Source of the DNA: Paenibacillus sp. PK3_47
GTDB taxonomy: Bacteria > Bacillota > Bacilli > Paenibacillales > Paenibacillaceae
Reading direction: 5' to 3'
NCBI RefSeq assembly: GCF_023520895.1
Contig: NZ_CP026029.1
Location: 2,790,001-2,854,000, forward strand
DNA: 64,000 nt
Shown here: positions 39,190 through 49,500 of the stretch, one piece after another
Layout: each line of letters starts with the position of its first letter
Position numbering within the stretch: position 1 is the first letter of the stretch
Program-made: the position numbers and the translations under genes
Notes under the pieces: generated by a model
Told to the model about the DNA's origin: nothing
What the model saw: only the letters and a program-made list of their open reading frames with translations
The model's database searches: none

Positions 39190-40311
39190 ATGGCAGGCGT
39201 ACGTTTAGAGCATATTTTCAAAAAATACCCGGGTTCCGATAAAGCAACAGTAATGGATATCAATCTTGATATTAAAGATAAAGAATTTCTCGTACTGGTA
39301 GGTCCTTCCGGTTGCGGTAAATCCACAACTCTCCGTATGATCGCCGGTCTGGAAGAAATCTCTGAAGGTAAAATGTACATTGGCGACCGTGTAGTTAATG
39401 ACGTTGCACCTAAAGACCGCGATATCGCGATGGTATTCCAATCCTACGCCCTGTACCCGCACATGAGCGTGTACCAGAACATGGCGTTCGGTCTGAAACT
39501 GCGTAAAGTTAAGAAAGAAGAGATTGACAAGAAAGTACGCGAAGCTGCCAAGATCCTCGATATCGAGCACTTGCTTGAGCGTAAGCCTAAGGCCCTGTCC
39601 GGTGGTCAACGCCAACGTGTCGCTTTGGGACGTGCGATTGTCCGTGATCCGCAAGTCTTCCTGATGGATGAGCCTCTTTCCAACTTGGATGCTAAACTTC
39701 GTGGTCAAATGCGTGCGGAAATCACTAAGCTGGTTAAACGCCTTGAAACTACTTGTATCTACGTAACGCATGACCAAACAGAAGCTATGACGATGGGTGA
39801 CCGTATCGTAGTTATGTATGATGGTATCATTCAACAAGCCGCTTCCCCTGAAGAGCTGTACAATGAGCCAACTAACCTGTTCGTAGCCGGATTTATCGGT
39901 TCCCCTACAATGAACTTTATCAATGGTACACTGTCCGAAGTTAACGGTTCCGTTCGCTTCCGCGCTGACAACCTTGATGTTGAAGTTCCAGGCGGCAAAG
40001 CTACAATCCTGCGCAACAAAGGTTACATCGGCAAAGAAGTAATCATGGGTCTGCGCCCTGAAGATATTCACGAAGAGCCAGTATTCCTGGAAGCTTCCCC
40101 GAACACCATCTTCACTTCGCTGGTTGATGTTACTGAGAACCTGGGTCACGAAATGCTCCTCTACCTGAGCGGCGTTGGTGCAGGTACTGTAATCGCCCGT
40201 GTGGACGGACGTTCCACTACACGCGAAGGCAGCAAGCCAAAATTGGCAATCGATATGAACAAAATTCATATCTTCGATAAAGAGTCCGAACTGAACGTAT
40301 TGCTGGGCTAA
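39190..40311 (+). CDS. Sugar ABC-transporter ATP-binding protein (MsmX/UgpC type)
   Basis: 373 residues, ATG at 39190 with GAGGGGGA upstream. Walker A G-P-S-G-C-G-K-S-T (about 38-46), Q-loop, signature L-S-G-G-Q-R-Q-R-V (about 137-145), Walker B V-F-L-M-D-E-P-L-S-N-L-D, and switch His (V-T-H-D). The C-terminal 130 residues are a TOBE/regulatory domain typical of the CUT1 family. No permease or binding protein is adjacent, which fits a shared ATPase that energises several sugar importers, as MsmX does in B. subtilis. Codon use is highly biased, suggesting strong expression. Confidence 0.92.
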   Translation: MAGVRLEHIFKKYPGSDKATVMDINLDIKDKEFLVLVGPSGCGKSTTLRMIAGLEEISEGKMYIGDRVVNDVAPKDRDIAMVFQSYALYPHMSVYQNMAFGLKLRKVKKEEIDKKVREAAKILDIEHLLERKPKALSGGQRQRVALGRAIVRDPQVFLMDEPLSNLDAKLRGQMRAEITKLVKRLETTCIYVTHDQTEAMTMGDRIVVMYDGIIQQAASPEELYNEPTNLFVAGFIGSPTMNFINGTLSEVNGSVRFRADNLDVEVPGGKATILRNKGYIGKEVIMGLRPEDIHEEPVFLEASPNTIFTSLVDVTENLGHEMLLYLSGVGAGTVIARVDGRSTTREGSKPKLAIDMNKIHIFDKESELNVLLG

Positions 40312-40336
40312 GATAGCAGTATCTTCCCTGCTTGAG

Positions 40337-40364
40337 AAAGCCGCCTGAAAGGGCGGCTTTTTTT
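40337..40364 (+). terminator. Terminator of the sugar ATPase gene
   Basis: AAAGCCGCC-TGAAA-GGGCGGCTTT stem-loop with T-run, 25 nt past the stop. Confidence 0.92.
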
Positions 40365-40542
40365 ATTTTTAGAGGACGATAGTCCTTGAGGGATGCCAGG
40401 CAGGGAAACGGCAAAAGAATTGCATTCATAAGCGTTATCCATTAAGATAGCAGGAGAATTACCTGCAGATGTAAAAGGGATAATTTGCTGAATTGATGCG
40501 GGCATAGCGGACAAACCGCAGGTGACGAAAGGAAGAATAGAT

Positions 40543-41481
40543 ATGGCTAAGAAGGTAAAAGTATCGGAATTGGTACAGAATTTTCAACTTGAAGTCGTAT
40601 CCGGACATGAAGGTCTGAAAAGACCGATTACAGTGGATGACCTGAACCGTCCGGGGCTGGAGATGGCCGGTTATTTTGAATATTATCCGGAGGAGCGCGT
40701 TCAGCTGCTGGGTAAGACGGAGCTTGCTTTTTTCTCCATGCTGCCTGAAGGGGAGCGTGAGAGCCGGCTTCGCGGAATCTGTAACGACAATACTCCGTGT
40801 ATCGTAATTACAAGAGGATTGGATGTACCGCAGGAGCTGATCGATATTAGCAATGAAAAGGGGCTTCCGGTGCTGCGGAGCGCCATGGCGACTACGATTT
40901 TCTCCAGCAGACTGACAAGCTTCCTGGAGGGCCGCCTCGCTCCAACGGCAACGATCCATGGCGTTCTTTGTGACGTATACGGTGTAGGTATGCTGATTAC
41001 AGGCAGCAGCGGGATCGGTAAGAGTGAAACTGCACTTGAACTGGTCAAACGCGGCCACCGGCTGATTGCCGATGATGCGGTAGAGATCCGCCAGACTTCA
41101 GATAATCAGCTGCATGGTACGGCGCCCGAGCTGATCCGTCACCTGCTGGAAATCCGCGGCGTCGGGATTATTAATGTAATGACCCTCTTTGGCGCAGGTG
41201 CGATCCGCAATCACAAACGGATTACGCTGGTGGTGCGTCTGGAAGCCTGGCAGCAGGATAAACAATATGACCGGCTTGGTCTGGATGAGGAAACAACACG
41301 GATCATTGATACCGATATTCCTCTCGTAACGATTCCGGTGCGTCCGGGACGAAATCTTGCCGTTATTATTGAAGTGGCAGCCATGAACTACCGCTTGAAG
41401 CAGATGGGCTTCAATGCAGCCCTGCAGTTTACCAATAAACTTACAGCCACCATTTCTGAAGATATGGATGATCTGGACTAG
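40543..41481 (+). CDS. hprK: HPr kinase/phosphorylase
   Basis: 312 residues; ATG at 40543 chosen because GAAAGGAAG lies about 7 nt upstream. N-terminal domain 1-130; C-terminal P-loop kinase with Walker A G154-S-S-G-I-G-K-S161, then D-D-A-V-E-I-R, and the HprK signature [10 protein letters not shown] near 203-212. It phosphorylates HPr on Ser46 in response to glycolytic intermediates and removes the phosphate, thereby controlling CcpA-mediated carbon catabolite repression. First gene of an operon with lgt, ppaX and yvoF, the same order as in B. subtilis. Confidence 0.96.
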   Translation: MAKKVKVSELVQNFQLEVVSGHEGLKRPITVDDLNRPGLEMAGYFEYYPEERVQLLGKTELAFFSMLPEGERESRLRGICNDNTPCIVITRGLDVPQELIDISNEKGLPVLRSAMATTIFSSRLTSFLEGRLAPTATIHGVLCDVYGVGMLITGSSGIGKSETALELVKRGHRLIADDAVEIRQTSDNQLHGTAPELIRHLLEIRGVGIINVMTLFGAGAIRNHKRITLVVRLEAWQQDKQYDRLGLDEETTRIIDTDIPLVTIPVRPGRNLAVIIEVAAMNYRLKQMGFNAALQFTNKLTATISEDMDDLD

Positions 41482-41493
41482 GAGTGTGAGACG

Positions 41494-42525
41494 ATGTTTT
41501 ATTCTTTGGCGATTGATCCGATCGTGTTCTCGATCGGTTCACTGCCGGTTCACTGGTACGGCCTGATTCTGGGATTCGGCGCACTTGCCGGACTGTTCCT
41601 CGCGATCCGCGAAGGGAAGCGGTTTAATATCCCGCAGGAATTCTTCATGGACCTGCTGCTGCTTGGTGTGCCTTCAGCCATCATCGGCGCGCGGATTTAT
41701 TTTGTAGCTTTTATGTGGGATGACTATAAGGATAATTGGATCGATATCTTCAAAATCTGGAACGGCGGGATCGCCATTTACGGTGCCCTGATCGGGGCGA
41801 TTATCTGCGGTATTATTTATTTCCGGCGCAAGGGATATCCGTTCTGGAGAATCGTTGATATCTGTGCACCGGGACTGCTTGCCGGACAAATGATCGGCCG
41901 CTGGGGTAACTTTATCAATCAAGAGGCTTACGGTGGTGTTGTAGCGGAATCCTTCCTGCGCGACAAGCTGCATTTGCCGGACTTTATCGTGAATCAAATG
42001 TACATAGGGGATGCGTTCCATCATCCCACTTTCCTGTATGAATCGCTTTGGAGCCTGCTGGGAATCCTGCTGCTGATGGTGCTGCGCCGTCAGAAGTTTG
42101 TACGTGCAGGTGAAATTTTCTTATCCTATTTCATTTGGTATTCGATCGGCCGCTTCTTTATCGAAGCACTGCGTACAGACAGTCTGGCCTTCAACGGAAG
42201 CAGCGGTGTAGCATCGCTGATCAACGGCATGTGGAAACCGATGGAATGGCTGGGCTTTGAACAAGGCTATCTCGACCCGGCTTACGGCAATATCCGGATC
42301 TCACAGCTGCTGGCGATTCTGATCATTGTTGTCGCAGTCGTGCTGATTATCGTCCGCCGGGTGACCGGGCAGGCGAGTGCACACTATTCGGATCCCATTG
42401 TCAGCACCAAAGGGACCACAGCAGATGCTGTAGTTCCTGATCATGCAGCTCATACAACCCAGAATGCTTCCCAGGCCAGACCGGCGGAACAAGACAAGCC
42501 TGAGGGCGGCACACCAAAGGAGTAA
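41494..42525 (+). CDS. lgt: Prolipoprotein diacylglyceryl transferase
   Basis: 343 residues, ATG at 41494, 12 nt after hprK. Seven likely membrane helices; the H-W-Y-G near residue 21 and the Lgt signature G-R-W-G-N-F-I-N-Q-E-A-Y-G near 136-148 are intact. It transfers diacylglycerol from phosphatidylglycerol to the lipobox Cys of prolipoproteins. The C-terminal about 55 residues after the last helix are hydrophilic and unusual in length compared with the typical 270-residue enzyme. Confidence 0.96.
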   Translation: MFYSLAIDPIVFSIGSLPVHWYGLILGFGALAGLFLAIREGKRFNIPQEFFMDLLLLGVPSAIIGARIYFVAFMWDDYKDNWIDIFKIWNGGIAIYGALIGAIICGIIYFRRKGYPFWRIVDICAPGLLAGQMIGRWGNFINQEAYGGVVAESFLRDKLHLPDFIVNQMYIGDAFHHPTFLYESLWSLLGILLLMVLRRQKFVRAGEIFLSYFIWYSIGRFFIEALRTDSLAFNGSSGVASLINGMWKPMEWLGFEQGYLDPAYGNIRISQLLAILIIVVAVVLIIVRRVTGQASAHYSDPIVSTKGTTADAVVPDHAAHTTQNASQARPAEQDKPEGGTPKE

Positions 42526-42533
42526 TCTCTGCA

Positions 42534-43175
42534 ATGATAGAATGCGTACTTTTTGATCTGGACGGTACAATTGTAAATACCAATGAGCTGATCATCAATT
42601 CATTCATGCATGCGCTGAAGGAAAACAATCTGTCTCCCCTGACAAGGGAGCAGATTATTCCCTATATGGGTACAACACTGCAGCAGCAAATGAGCGCTTT
42701 CTCCGGGATTGAGGATACAAGCGCCCTTGAGCTCTCCTACCGTGCCTACAATAATGCACATCATGATGAACTGATTGCTTCCTTTCCGAATGTGACGGAG
42801 ACGATGGAGGAGCTGAGACGCCGCGGAATCCGCATGGGCATTGTGACGACGAAGATCCGTCCGACGACGCTCAGGGCGCTGGAGATGTTCGACCTGCTGA
42901 AATATATGGATACCATTGTCACCGTCAATGATGTCACGCATCCCAAGCCCCATCCGGAGCCGGTGCTGACCGCTGTCCGCAGCCTGAACGCTGATCCGGG
43001 CAGAACCCTGATGGTAGGCGACAGTGCCGTTGATATTCAATCCGCCAAGGCGGCGGGGGTGCTTGCAGCAGGAGTGGCCTGGTCACTCAAAGGTGAGGAG
43101 ACGCTGCGCCAATACGATCCGGATTATATCATCCATGACATGACCGATTTATACGATATCGTAGGCAAGGGATGA
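42534..43175 (+). CDS. ppaX: Pyrophosphatase PpaX (HAD family)
   Basis: 213 residues, ATG at 42534 8 nt after lgt. HAD motif I D8-L-D10-G-T, motif II T-T-K near 103-105, and motif III/IV around K-P-H-P-E-P and G-D-S-A-V-D (about 142-165). In B. subtilis PpaX removes the pyrophosphate released when HprK dephosphorylates P-Ser-HPr, which fits its place in the hprK operon. Confidence 0.92.
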   Translation: MIECVLFDLDGTIVNTNELIINSFMHALKENNLSPLTREQIIPYMGTTLQQQMSAFSGIEDTSALELSYRAYNNAHHDELIASFPNVTETMEELRRRGIRMGIVTTKIRPTTLRALEMFDLLKYMDTIVTVNDVTHPKPHPEPVLTAVRSLNADPGRTLMVGDSAVDIQSAKAAGVLAAGVAWSLKGEETLRQYDPDYIIHDMTDLYDIVGKG

Positions 43176-43179
43176 AGCC

Positions 43180-43686
43180 ATGGTGAGAAAAGTAACCCGC
43201 TATCCGGTGGAAGAGCATAACGCACTTTGGCATATCTACCGAACAGTCAGCCCGTGGAAGGGCGTGCGTAATTTTATTTTTATCCAGATTGCCCGGTACT
43301 GCCCGATCCTGCCGCTCAAGAACTGGATTTACCGCCGGCTGCTTGGGATGAAAGTGGGCAAACATACGGCGTTCGGGCTGATGGCGATGGTGGATGTGTT
43401 TTTTCCGGAGCTGATAACGGTCGGTGAAAATTCTGTGATCGGCTATAACACGACAATTCTGGCCCATGAATACCTCATCAAGGAGTATCGTCTGGGCGAG
43501 GTTATTATCGGGGAGAACGTACTGGTCGGTGCCAACAGCACCATTCTTCCGGGTGTAACCATCGGGGATGGATCGGTGATTGCAGCAGGCTCGGTCGTGC
43601 ATAAGGATGTGGCGGCTGGAGCTTTTGTCGGCGGGAATCCGCTGAGGGAGCTGCGTCCGGCTTCTGAAGGTCCAATAGAAGAATAA
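43180..43686 (+). CDS. yvoF: Left-handed beta-helix acyltransferase (YvoF-like)
   Basis: 168 residues, ATG at 43180, 4 nt after ppaX. C-terminal hexapeptide repeats (I-G-E-N-V-L-V-G-A-N-S-T-I-L-P-G-V-T-I-G) form a trimeric left-handed beta-helix, as in maltose/xenobiotic O-acetyltransferases. The N-terminal 60 residues include an amphipathic segment. Substrate unknown. Order hprK-lgt-ppaX-yvoF is that of B. subtilis. Confidence 0.88.
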   Translation: MVRKVTRYPVEEHNALWHIYRTVSPWKGVRNFIFIQIARYCPILPLKNWIYRRLLGMKVGKHTAFGLMAMVDVFFPELITVGENSVIGYNTTILAHEYLIKEYRLGEVIIGENVLVGANSTILPGVTIGDGSVIAAGSVVHKDVAAGAFVGGNPLRELRPASEGPIEE

Positions 43687-43699
43687 TGAACGGGTTAAG

Positions 43700-43754
43700 A
43701 CCCTGCTGTTTCATATTGCGTGTACCGGCGCAGGAACGGCAGGGTATTTTATTT
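43700..43754 (+). terminator. Terminator of the hprK operon
   Basis: ACCCTGCTGTT / AACGGCAGGGT stem with an internal loop, followed by ATTTTATTTT, 14 nt past the yvoF stop. From here to 43988 there is no further gene. Confidence 0.8.
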
Positions 43755-43988
43755 TCGGGAGTTGCAGGAAATTGAGCCAAACATTAAGAAACCTTTAAGT
43801 ATCTGCAAAACCAAAGAAGCGTTATACTTGTACATAGCCGGAACATCAGATTGTGCAAGGGCGCCCGGCATAACCAAATATCAGAGTGAAAATACAGCAG
43901 GGACAGGCTTCCTGATATCTCACATCCAGACCTTCGTGCTTGGCATCCAATTGAACAGCCATCATAAGCAGAGAAGAGGAACTCTATT

Positions 43989-45203
43989 GTGAATGCGGCC
44001 CCTCAGGAAAGACTGCCCCAGCTGGATATTTACCGCGCTCTGGCGATTATTGGCGTACTTCATGTGCATGCTTCATCTTTTGCAGCCGGTGAGCAGGCGC
44101 TTCAGTCTCCTTACTACTACTGGCTCAACTGGATCAATATTTTTTTCAAATTCGGTACGCCGTCATTTATTTTTCTCAGCAGCTTTGTGCTGTTCTACAA
44201 TTACTACGGACGTCCGGTAACGCGCAGCCTGATCGGGAATTTTTACCGCCGCAGACTGAAATATATTCTACTGCCCTATTTACTGGCATCGGTCGGGTAT
44301 TATGGCCTCACCTTGTATGTGAACGGGGAGTTTATGCAGCATCCGGCAGAGAATCTGACAGGTTTTCTTAAGGCGCTGTTTACAGGTTCGGCATATGCGC
44401 ATTTGTATTTTGTATTCATCAGCATCCAGTTCTATCTGCTGTTTCCGCTGCTCCTGAAGCTGCTGCAAACCTCACGGGTTTGGGTTCGCTGGACAGTTCC
44501 GCTCGGGCTTGCGCTGCAGTGGGGGTTTATCCTCTGGAACAAATATCAGCTGCATATCGTGGAAAAGGGCAGCCTGTCCATTTCATACCTGGCTTATTAT
44601 ATGTTGGGTGCTTATATTGCAATCCGGTTTGAGGAAGTCAAGCCGTGGCTGATGAAGCCGTGGAGGGAGCTGACGCCTTGGCTCAAACGGTTCACGCTAA
44701 TGCTGGTCGTCTGCTGGCTGGGAGCGGCTTTTGCACATGTGCAGCTGTGGTATCAGGCCCGCCATTTTGGAAACTGGAAGGATTCATTGTGGTATGAGCT
44801 GCTGTGGAACCTGCATACGATGCTGTCTGCGCTGATGCTGCTGTACTTGGCATTCATGATTTACAGGAAGGTGCCGCGGGCCATAGTGGCTGCGCTGACA
44901 CGGCTCGGAGAGCTGTCTTTTGCGGTCTATCTTATCCATCCGCTGCTGCTTGCTGTGTACAGAAGATTCCGCTTCAGTATACCGGTCGATTCACTGACTT
45001 ATGTCCTGTTTATATATGGGGGACTGTTGGTGGCGCTGGGCGGAAGCTGGATCATTGTGCATTTTGCGTTCCGCCGGCTGCGCTGGTCGTGGATGGCTAT
45101 CGGCAGTGTGCCGCGTTCGCTGGCTCCGCAGGTGCTTAACGTAAAGGGGCAGGGGATGAGCTTGCCGCAGGCCGGGGAAGAGAAGCAGGGGCAGAGCGTG
45201 TAG
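43989..45203 (+). CDS. Membrane acyltransferase (acyltransferase family 3)
   Basis: 404 residues with a GTG start at 43989, AGAGGA about 9 nt upstream. Begins with the family hallmark L-P-Q-L-D-I-Y-R-A-L-A-I-I-G-V-L-H-V-H-A (residues 8-27), in which the Arg and His are thought catalytic. About ten membrane helices follow. The family O-acylates cell-envelope polysaccharides and lipids; the substrate here is unknown. A paralogue of similar length follows 79 nt downstream in the same direction, so the pair is likely co-transcribed and arose by tandem duplication. Confidence 0.9.
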   Translation: MNAAPQERLPQLDIYRALAIIGVLHVHASSFAAGEQALQSPYYYWLNWINIFFKFGTPSFIFLSSFVLFYNYYGRPVTRSLIGNFYRRRLKYILLPYLLASVGYYGLTLYVNGEFMQHPAENLTGFLKALFTGSAYAHLYFVFISIQFYLLFPLLLKLLQTSRVWVRWTVPLGLALQWGFILWNKYQLHIVEKGSLSISYLAYYMLGAYIAIRFEEVKPWLMKPWRELTPWLKRFTLMLVVCWLGAAFAHVQLWYQARHFGNWKDSLWYELLWNLHTMLSALMLLYLAFMIYRKVPRAIVAALTRLGELSFAVYLIHPLLLAVYRRFRFSIPVDSLTYVLFIYGGLLVALGGSWIIVHFAFRRLRWSWMAIGSVPRSLAPQVLNVKGQGMSLPQAGEEKQGQSV

Positions 45204-45281
45204 GGCTGCAGAACTCTTTTGACAGAGGAGATTAATTATTACGGGCATCCCAGAAGAACGGGGCTTTACAGGAGGAAAGTT

Positions 45282-46433
45282 ATGAGTCAGAAAGAAAGAA
45301 TTCCGCAGCTGGATATCTTCCGGGCGGTTGCGATTTTTGCAGTGCTGGCGATTCATGCCACTTCACGCACACTGGCGGAGACTACGGGAACATCGCTGTT
45401 TCATCCGTTTTTGTTCATCAACAAGTTCAGCCAGTTTGCGGTGCCATCGTTTGTGTTCCTGAGCGGATTCGTCCTGTTCTACAACTATATCGACCGTCCG
45501 CTGACCGGCAAAATGCTGGGCAAGTTCTATAGCCGCAGGCTGATCTATATTATTGTGCCTTATGTGGTGTTCTCCCTGCTGTATTTTGTGCTCAAAATGA
45601 ATGCAGGCAATACGTGGGGCATGCCTCTTGATGAGATGGTGCGGAAAATGGGCAAATATTTGCTGACCGGAACCGCGTACACGCATTTGTACTACATCAT
45701 TATTATCATCCAGTTCTATGTGCTGTTCCCGCTCTTTTTGTGGTGTCTGCAAAAGGTCCGCCGGCTTGCCGCCTGGGCGCCTGTAATCGGGCTTGCGCTG
45801 CAGTGGGGATTCGTCCTGCTGAACAAATATATGACGAACCACGGATACTGGCAGTTGTCCAAGGGCAGCCTGGCGATTACTTATTTCTCCTACTTCCTGT
45901 TAGGTGCGGCTGTGGCAGTCTATTACGGACCGCTCAAAAAATGGCTGATTCCCTCCCGGGAAGGCTGGCGCTCTGCTAAGGGAGCAAGCTGGATCGTGCT
46001 GTGGCTGCTGTGGGCAGCTGCAGGGATTGTGCACGTGGAGCTGTGGTTCAACAACTATACCAAAAAAACAGTCATCAACAGCCTCTGGTATGAAGGCTTC
46101 TCCAATCTGCACGCGCTGCTGTCCTGTCTAGTGCTGATGCAGCTGTCATTCCTGCTCTACGGAGCCGGACGCAGCCTGCTGACGAAACTGCTGGTCTCTG
46201 CCGGTGCCTGCTCATTCGGTATTTATCTGCTTCATCCGGCAATATTGTTCTACTACAGAAAGCTGCCGTTCCATGGCGGTTCCCTTGCGTACACAGCAGC
46301 AATATTCGGCGGCTGGCTGGCTGCTCTGGGGATTTCCTGGATCGTCGTTGCTTTTGTATTCCGCTATTTCAAGCTGGGCTGGGTGCTGTTTGGTTCTGCG
46401 CCGCAAAAGCCGAAGTCCAAGCTATCGGCCTAA
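45282..46433 (+). CDS. Membrane acyltransferase (acyltransferase family 3), paralogue
   Basis: 383 residues from the ATG at 45282, 8 nt after AGGAGG; the frame's upstream 21 codons are outside. Same hallmark (I-P-Q-L-D-I-F-R-A-V-A-I-F-A-V-L-A-I-H-A) and a matching helix pattern to the gene at 43989; blocks such as Y-T-H-L-Y-Y-I, G-L-A-L-Q-W-G-F and L-S-K-G-S-L-A-I-T-Y are shared. The two differ throughout, so they are an old duplication rather than a recent copy. Its neighbour on the far side is the first giant SLH protein, so a role in modifying the wall polymer that SLH domains bind is possible but unproven. Confidence 0.9.
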   Translation: MSQKERIPQLDIFRAVAIFAVLAIHATSRTLAETTGTSLFHPFLFINKFSQFAVPSFVFLSGFVLFYNYIDRPLTGKMLGKFYSRRLIYIIVPYVVFSLLYFVLKMNAGNTWGMPLDEMVRKMGKYLLTGTAYTHLYYIIIIIQFYVLFPLFLWCLQKVRRLAAWAPVIGLALQWGFVLLNKYMTNHGYWQLSKGSLAITYFSYFLLGAAVAVYYGPLKKWLIPSREGWRSAKGASWIVLWLLWAAAGIVHVELWFNNYTKKTVINSLWYEGFSNLHALLSCLVLMQLSFLLYGAGRSLLTKLLVSAGACSFGIYLLHPAILFYYRKLPFHGGSLAYTAAIFGGWLAALGISWIVVAFVFRYFKLGWVLFGSAPQKPKSKLSA

Positions 46434-46436
46434 TCA

Positions 46437-46484
46437 TAAAACGCCGGCTTCTCCACAGATGTGGGAGAAGCCGGCGTTTTTTGT
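46437..46484. terminator. Bidirectional terminator between the acyltransferase and SLH genes
   Basis: AAACGCCGGCTTCTCC / GGGAGAAGCCGGCGTTT stem with A-run left and T-run right, serving the converging genes. The terminator at 51692-51737 has nearly the same stem. Confidence 0.92.
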
Positions 46485-46518
46485 TGCAGGCATGATTATA
46501 GATTTACTACATGCAGGA

Positions 46519-49500
46519 TTATTCTATCGTTTCTGAAGCAGCCTCGATATCATTGTAAGCCCAGTGAGCTGTACTGACGTCCTTCCAGGTAGGCGTTCCG
46601 GAAATATTGGATGACGTCCAGTTAAACAGTTTGTTAAGAACGGTAACCGCTTCTGCCCGGGTGATGATCTGACCCGGACGGAAGGTGCCGTTACTGTATC
46701 CCTGCATCAGGCCTTTGGATTGTGCGGCTGCGATATCACCGGCCGCCCAGTGCCCCGCAATATCGGAGAACGATTGTGCGGTTGCAGCAGCAGGCTGATC
46801 CGCTGCGTATCTGGCGGCAATCGTGGCCATTTGCGCCCGGGTAATGCCATCATTCGGATTAAAGTTTCCGTTCTTGTCCCCGATCATCAGTCCCTGTGCA
46901 GTGATGAACCCGATCTGATTCCGGGCCCAGTGTGCAGCAGTGACATCCGGATAGGTAACAGCTTGTGACTGTGTACCACTGTCGTTCAGCAGTCTTGCCA
47001 GCATGGTTGCCATCTGCGCCCGTGTTACAGCACCTTCCGGTCTGAAGGTTCCGTCCGGGAAGCCTTGAATATATGGCGTGCGGCTGTTGACTGCCGGAGC
47101 CTCAGGAGTATTGGAGCTGCTATCGCCAAGCTGGCTGCTCAGATCCATTCCCTGCCAGCTTAACAGGGCGAAGGCTCCCCGCGGGTTAGCAGCAAACCGG
47201 ATTCCTGGTGCACTGGTCCCTGTGGAGATGATCTCTCCTGAGAGCAGTTCTGAGCTGTTGTTACCCTGCTCAGCATATACAGCGAGTGACTTCAGGAAGC
47301 TGTCTCTCTGCTGAGTCTCGGCAGGCAAAGTCACTCCATTCAGCGGCAGCACAATGGAAACTTCGCTTCCGCCGGTCATATTGGTCTCTACCTCGACAGG
47401 TGTAGCTACAACCGTAGGCTGAAGCTGGGCAGAGATGTTCTGTACTGGTTCCGCCTGCAGCGCTCTTTGGCTGACGATATCGCGCTGCTGCTGATTTTTA
47501 ACTGGTGTAAAGCGGAAATACAGATCATTATTCTGGGCTGCCAATGCTTCGTGAGGCACTACAGTCTCAATATAGCTTGTTGTAATGCCCAGATTAAGAT
47601 CAGCCTGCTTGATGGCCTGCAGCGCTGCTGCAGGGAGTTGAACATTGAGTACATCTGCCGGGGTACCGGCATCCGGGACTGTAATCCGGAGGCTGTCTCC
47701 GCCGCTGTTCCGGATTTGGTTGACAGCTTCACTTGTTCTGTCATTTGGCAGAGTAAGCGTATCGCTGATTACACCATTCGTTACCGTTCTTGTTACATTG
47801 ACAGGCAAGGTTCCGCCATTTCCAATGGACACAGTGGCTGGTATCGGTGTTGCGGTTGGTGACGCTGTAGCAACTGGAGTGCTGCCGCCGGAAGACGATC
47901 CACCAGTGCCCGGTGTCGGGTCAGTAGTTGGCACCGGTGTTGGCGATGCCGATGGTTCAGATGTTGAAGTTGGTGCAGGTGTTGAAGTTGGCGCCGGTGT
48001 TGATGTTGGAACTGGTATTTCTGTTGGAACTGGTGTCGAAGTCGAACCTGGCGTTTCAGTTGGAACTGGTGACTCCGTTGGTGTTGGTGCCTCTGTCGGT
48101 GTCGGCTGGGTAGCTTCAGGTACAACTACATTGCCTACAGAGAACAGATATCCAGCTGCTGTGACCGTAACGGTGTAGGTCTGTCCTTCGTCAAGGGCAG
48201 CCTCTACCTGATACGTTGTGCCGCCATCGGTTGTAGTCACATTAGCTGCTATGGCTCCGCCGCTAAGCGTAAAGTTGCTGGCAGTGAGACCTGGTACAGC
48301 TTGGTCTAAAGTAACTGTGAAGCCGGTTGTAGCTGGAGTGCTGATGGCTCCAGTTATGGCGACGGCTTCAGGTACGATTACATCACTTACGTTGAACCGG
48401 TACCCGGTTTTAGTAATTTCAACGGTATAAGTTTCGCCTTCAGAGAGAGCGGCTTCTACCTGGTAGGTCAGACCGCCATCTGCCGAAATGACTGAAGAAA
48501 CTGCAGTTCCGCCGCTAAGCGCAAAGTCACTGGCAGTAAGGCCCGGTACAGCTTGGTCGAGCGTGACTGTGAAGCCGGTTGTACTCGGAGTGCTGATGGT
48601 TCCAGTAATGGCGACAGGCATCGGCACGGTAATATTGCCAACAGTAAAGTGGTATCCTGCTTCTGTAATCGTAACAGTGTACGTCTCACCTTCAGAGAGC
48701 ACTGCTTCCACCTGGTAAGTTAAGCCTTCGTCAGCAGTGGTTACACTATCCACCGTCACTCCGCCGCTAAGGGCAAAATCGCTGGAAGTAAGCCCCGGCA
48801 CGGCTTGATCCAGAGTGACTGTAAAGCCAGTTGTGCCCGGATTGCTGATGGTTCCGGCCACCTCGGTCGCCGGCGGAACTACTACATTTTCAACTACAAA
48901 ACGCAGACCCGGTTCCATGATTGTAACGGTATAGGTTTCTCCGTCAGTAAGATCCGCCGATACCTGATAGCTTAAATTGCTGTCATCAAGCGGCGTGATG
49001 CTGTTCACCCTCATAGTATCGTTAAGAACAAAATACATATTAGTATATAGTAGCGCCATCCGGTCTAACGTGATCGTAAAACCGGTAGTTGATTCATTGC
49101 TGATGGTTCCGTTAATTAAAGTCTCAAAAGGGGTATTCACATTCCCAACTGTGATCCGGTAGCCTGTTTCCGTAATCGTTACTGTGTACACTGTACCGGG
49201 GGAAAGCGAAGCATTCACCATATACGTCAATCCGCCATCGGCTGTATTCACGGAAGTCACTGTAGCACCATTATTTAGCGCAAAATTGCTGGCAGTAAGC
49301 CCCGGCACGGCCTGATCCAAAGTAACTGTAAAGCCATTTGTACTTTGATTGCTGATCGTTCCAGCTACAGCTACAGGGACTGGAACCGTAACGCTCTCTA
49401 CAGAGAAAAGGTAGCCTGGGTGCCTAATCATAACCGTGTACGTTTCACCCTCGGTAAGGTTAGCTTCTACCTGATAGGTAAGACCGCCATCTACAGTAGT

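Noticed and set aside
39205..40269. 354-codon open frame antisense to the sugar ATPase gene
   Set aside because: Opposite a clear ABC ATPase with all motifs; no start signal of its own.
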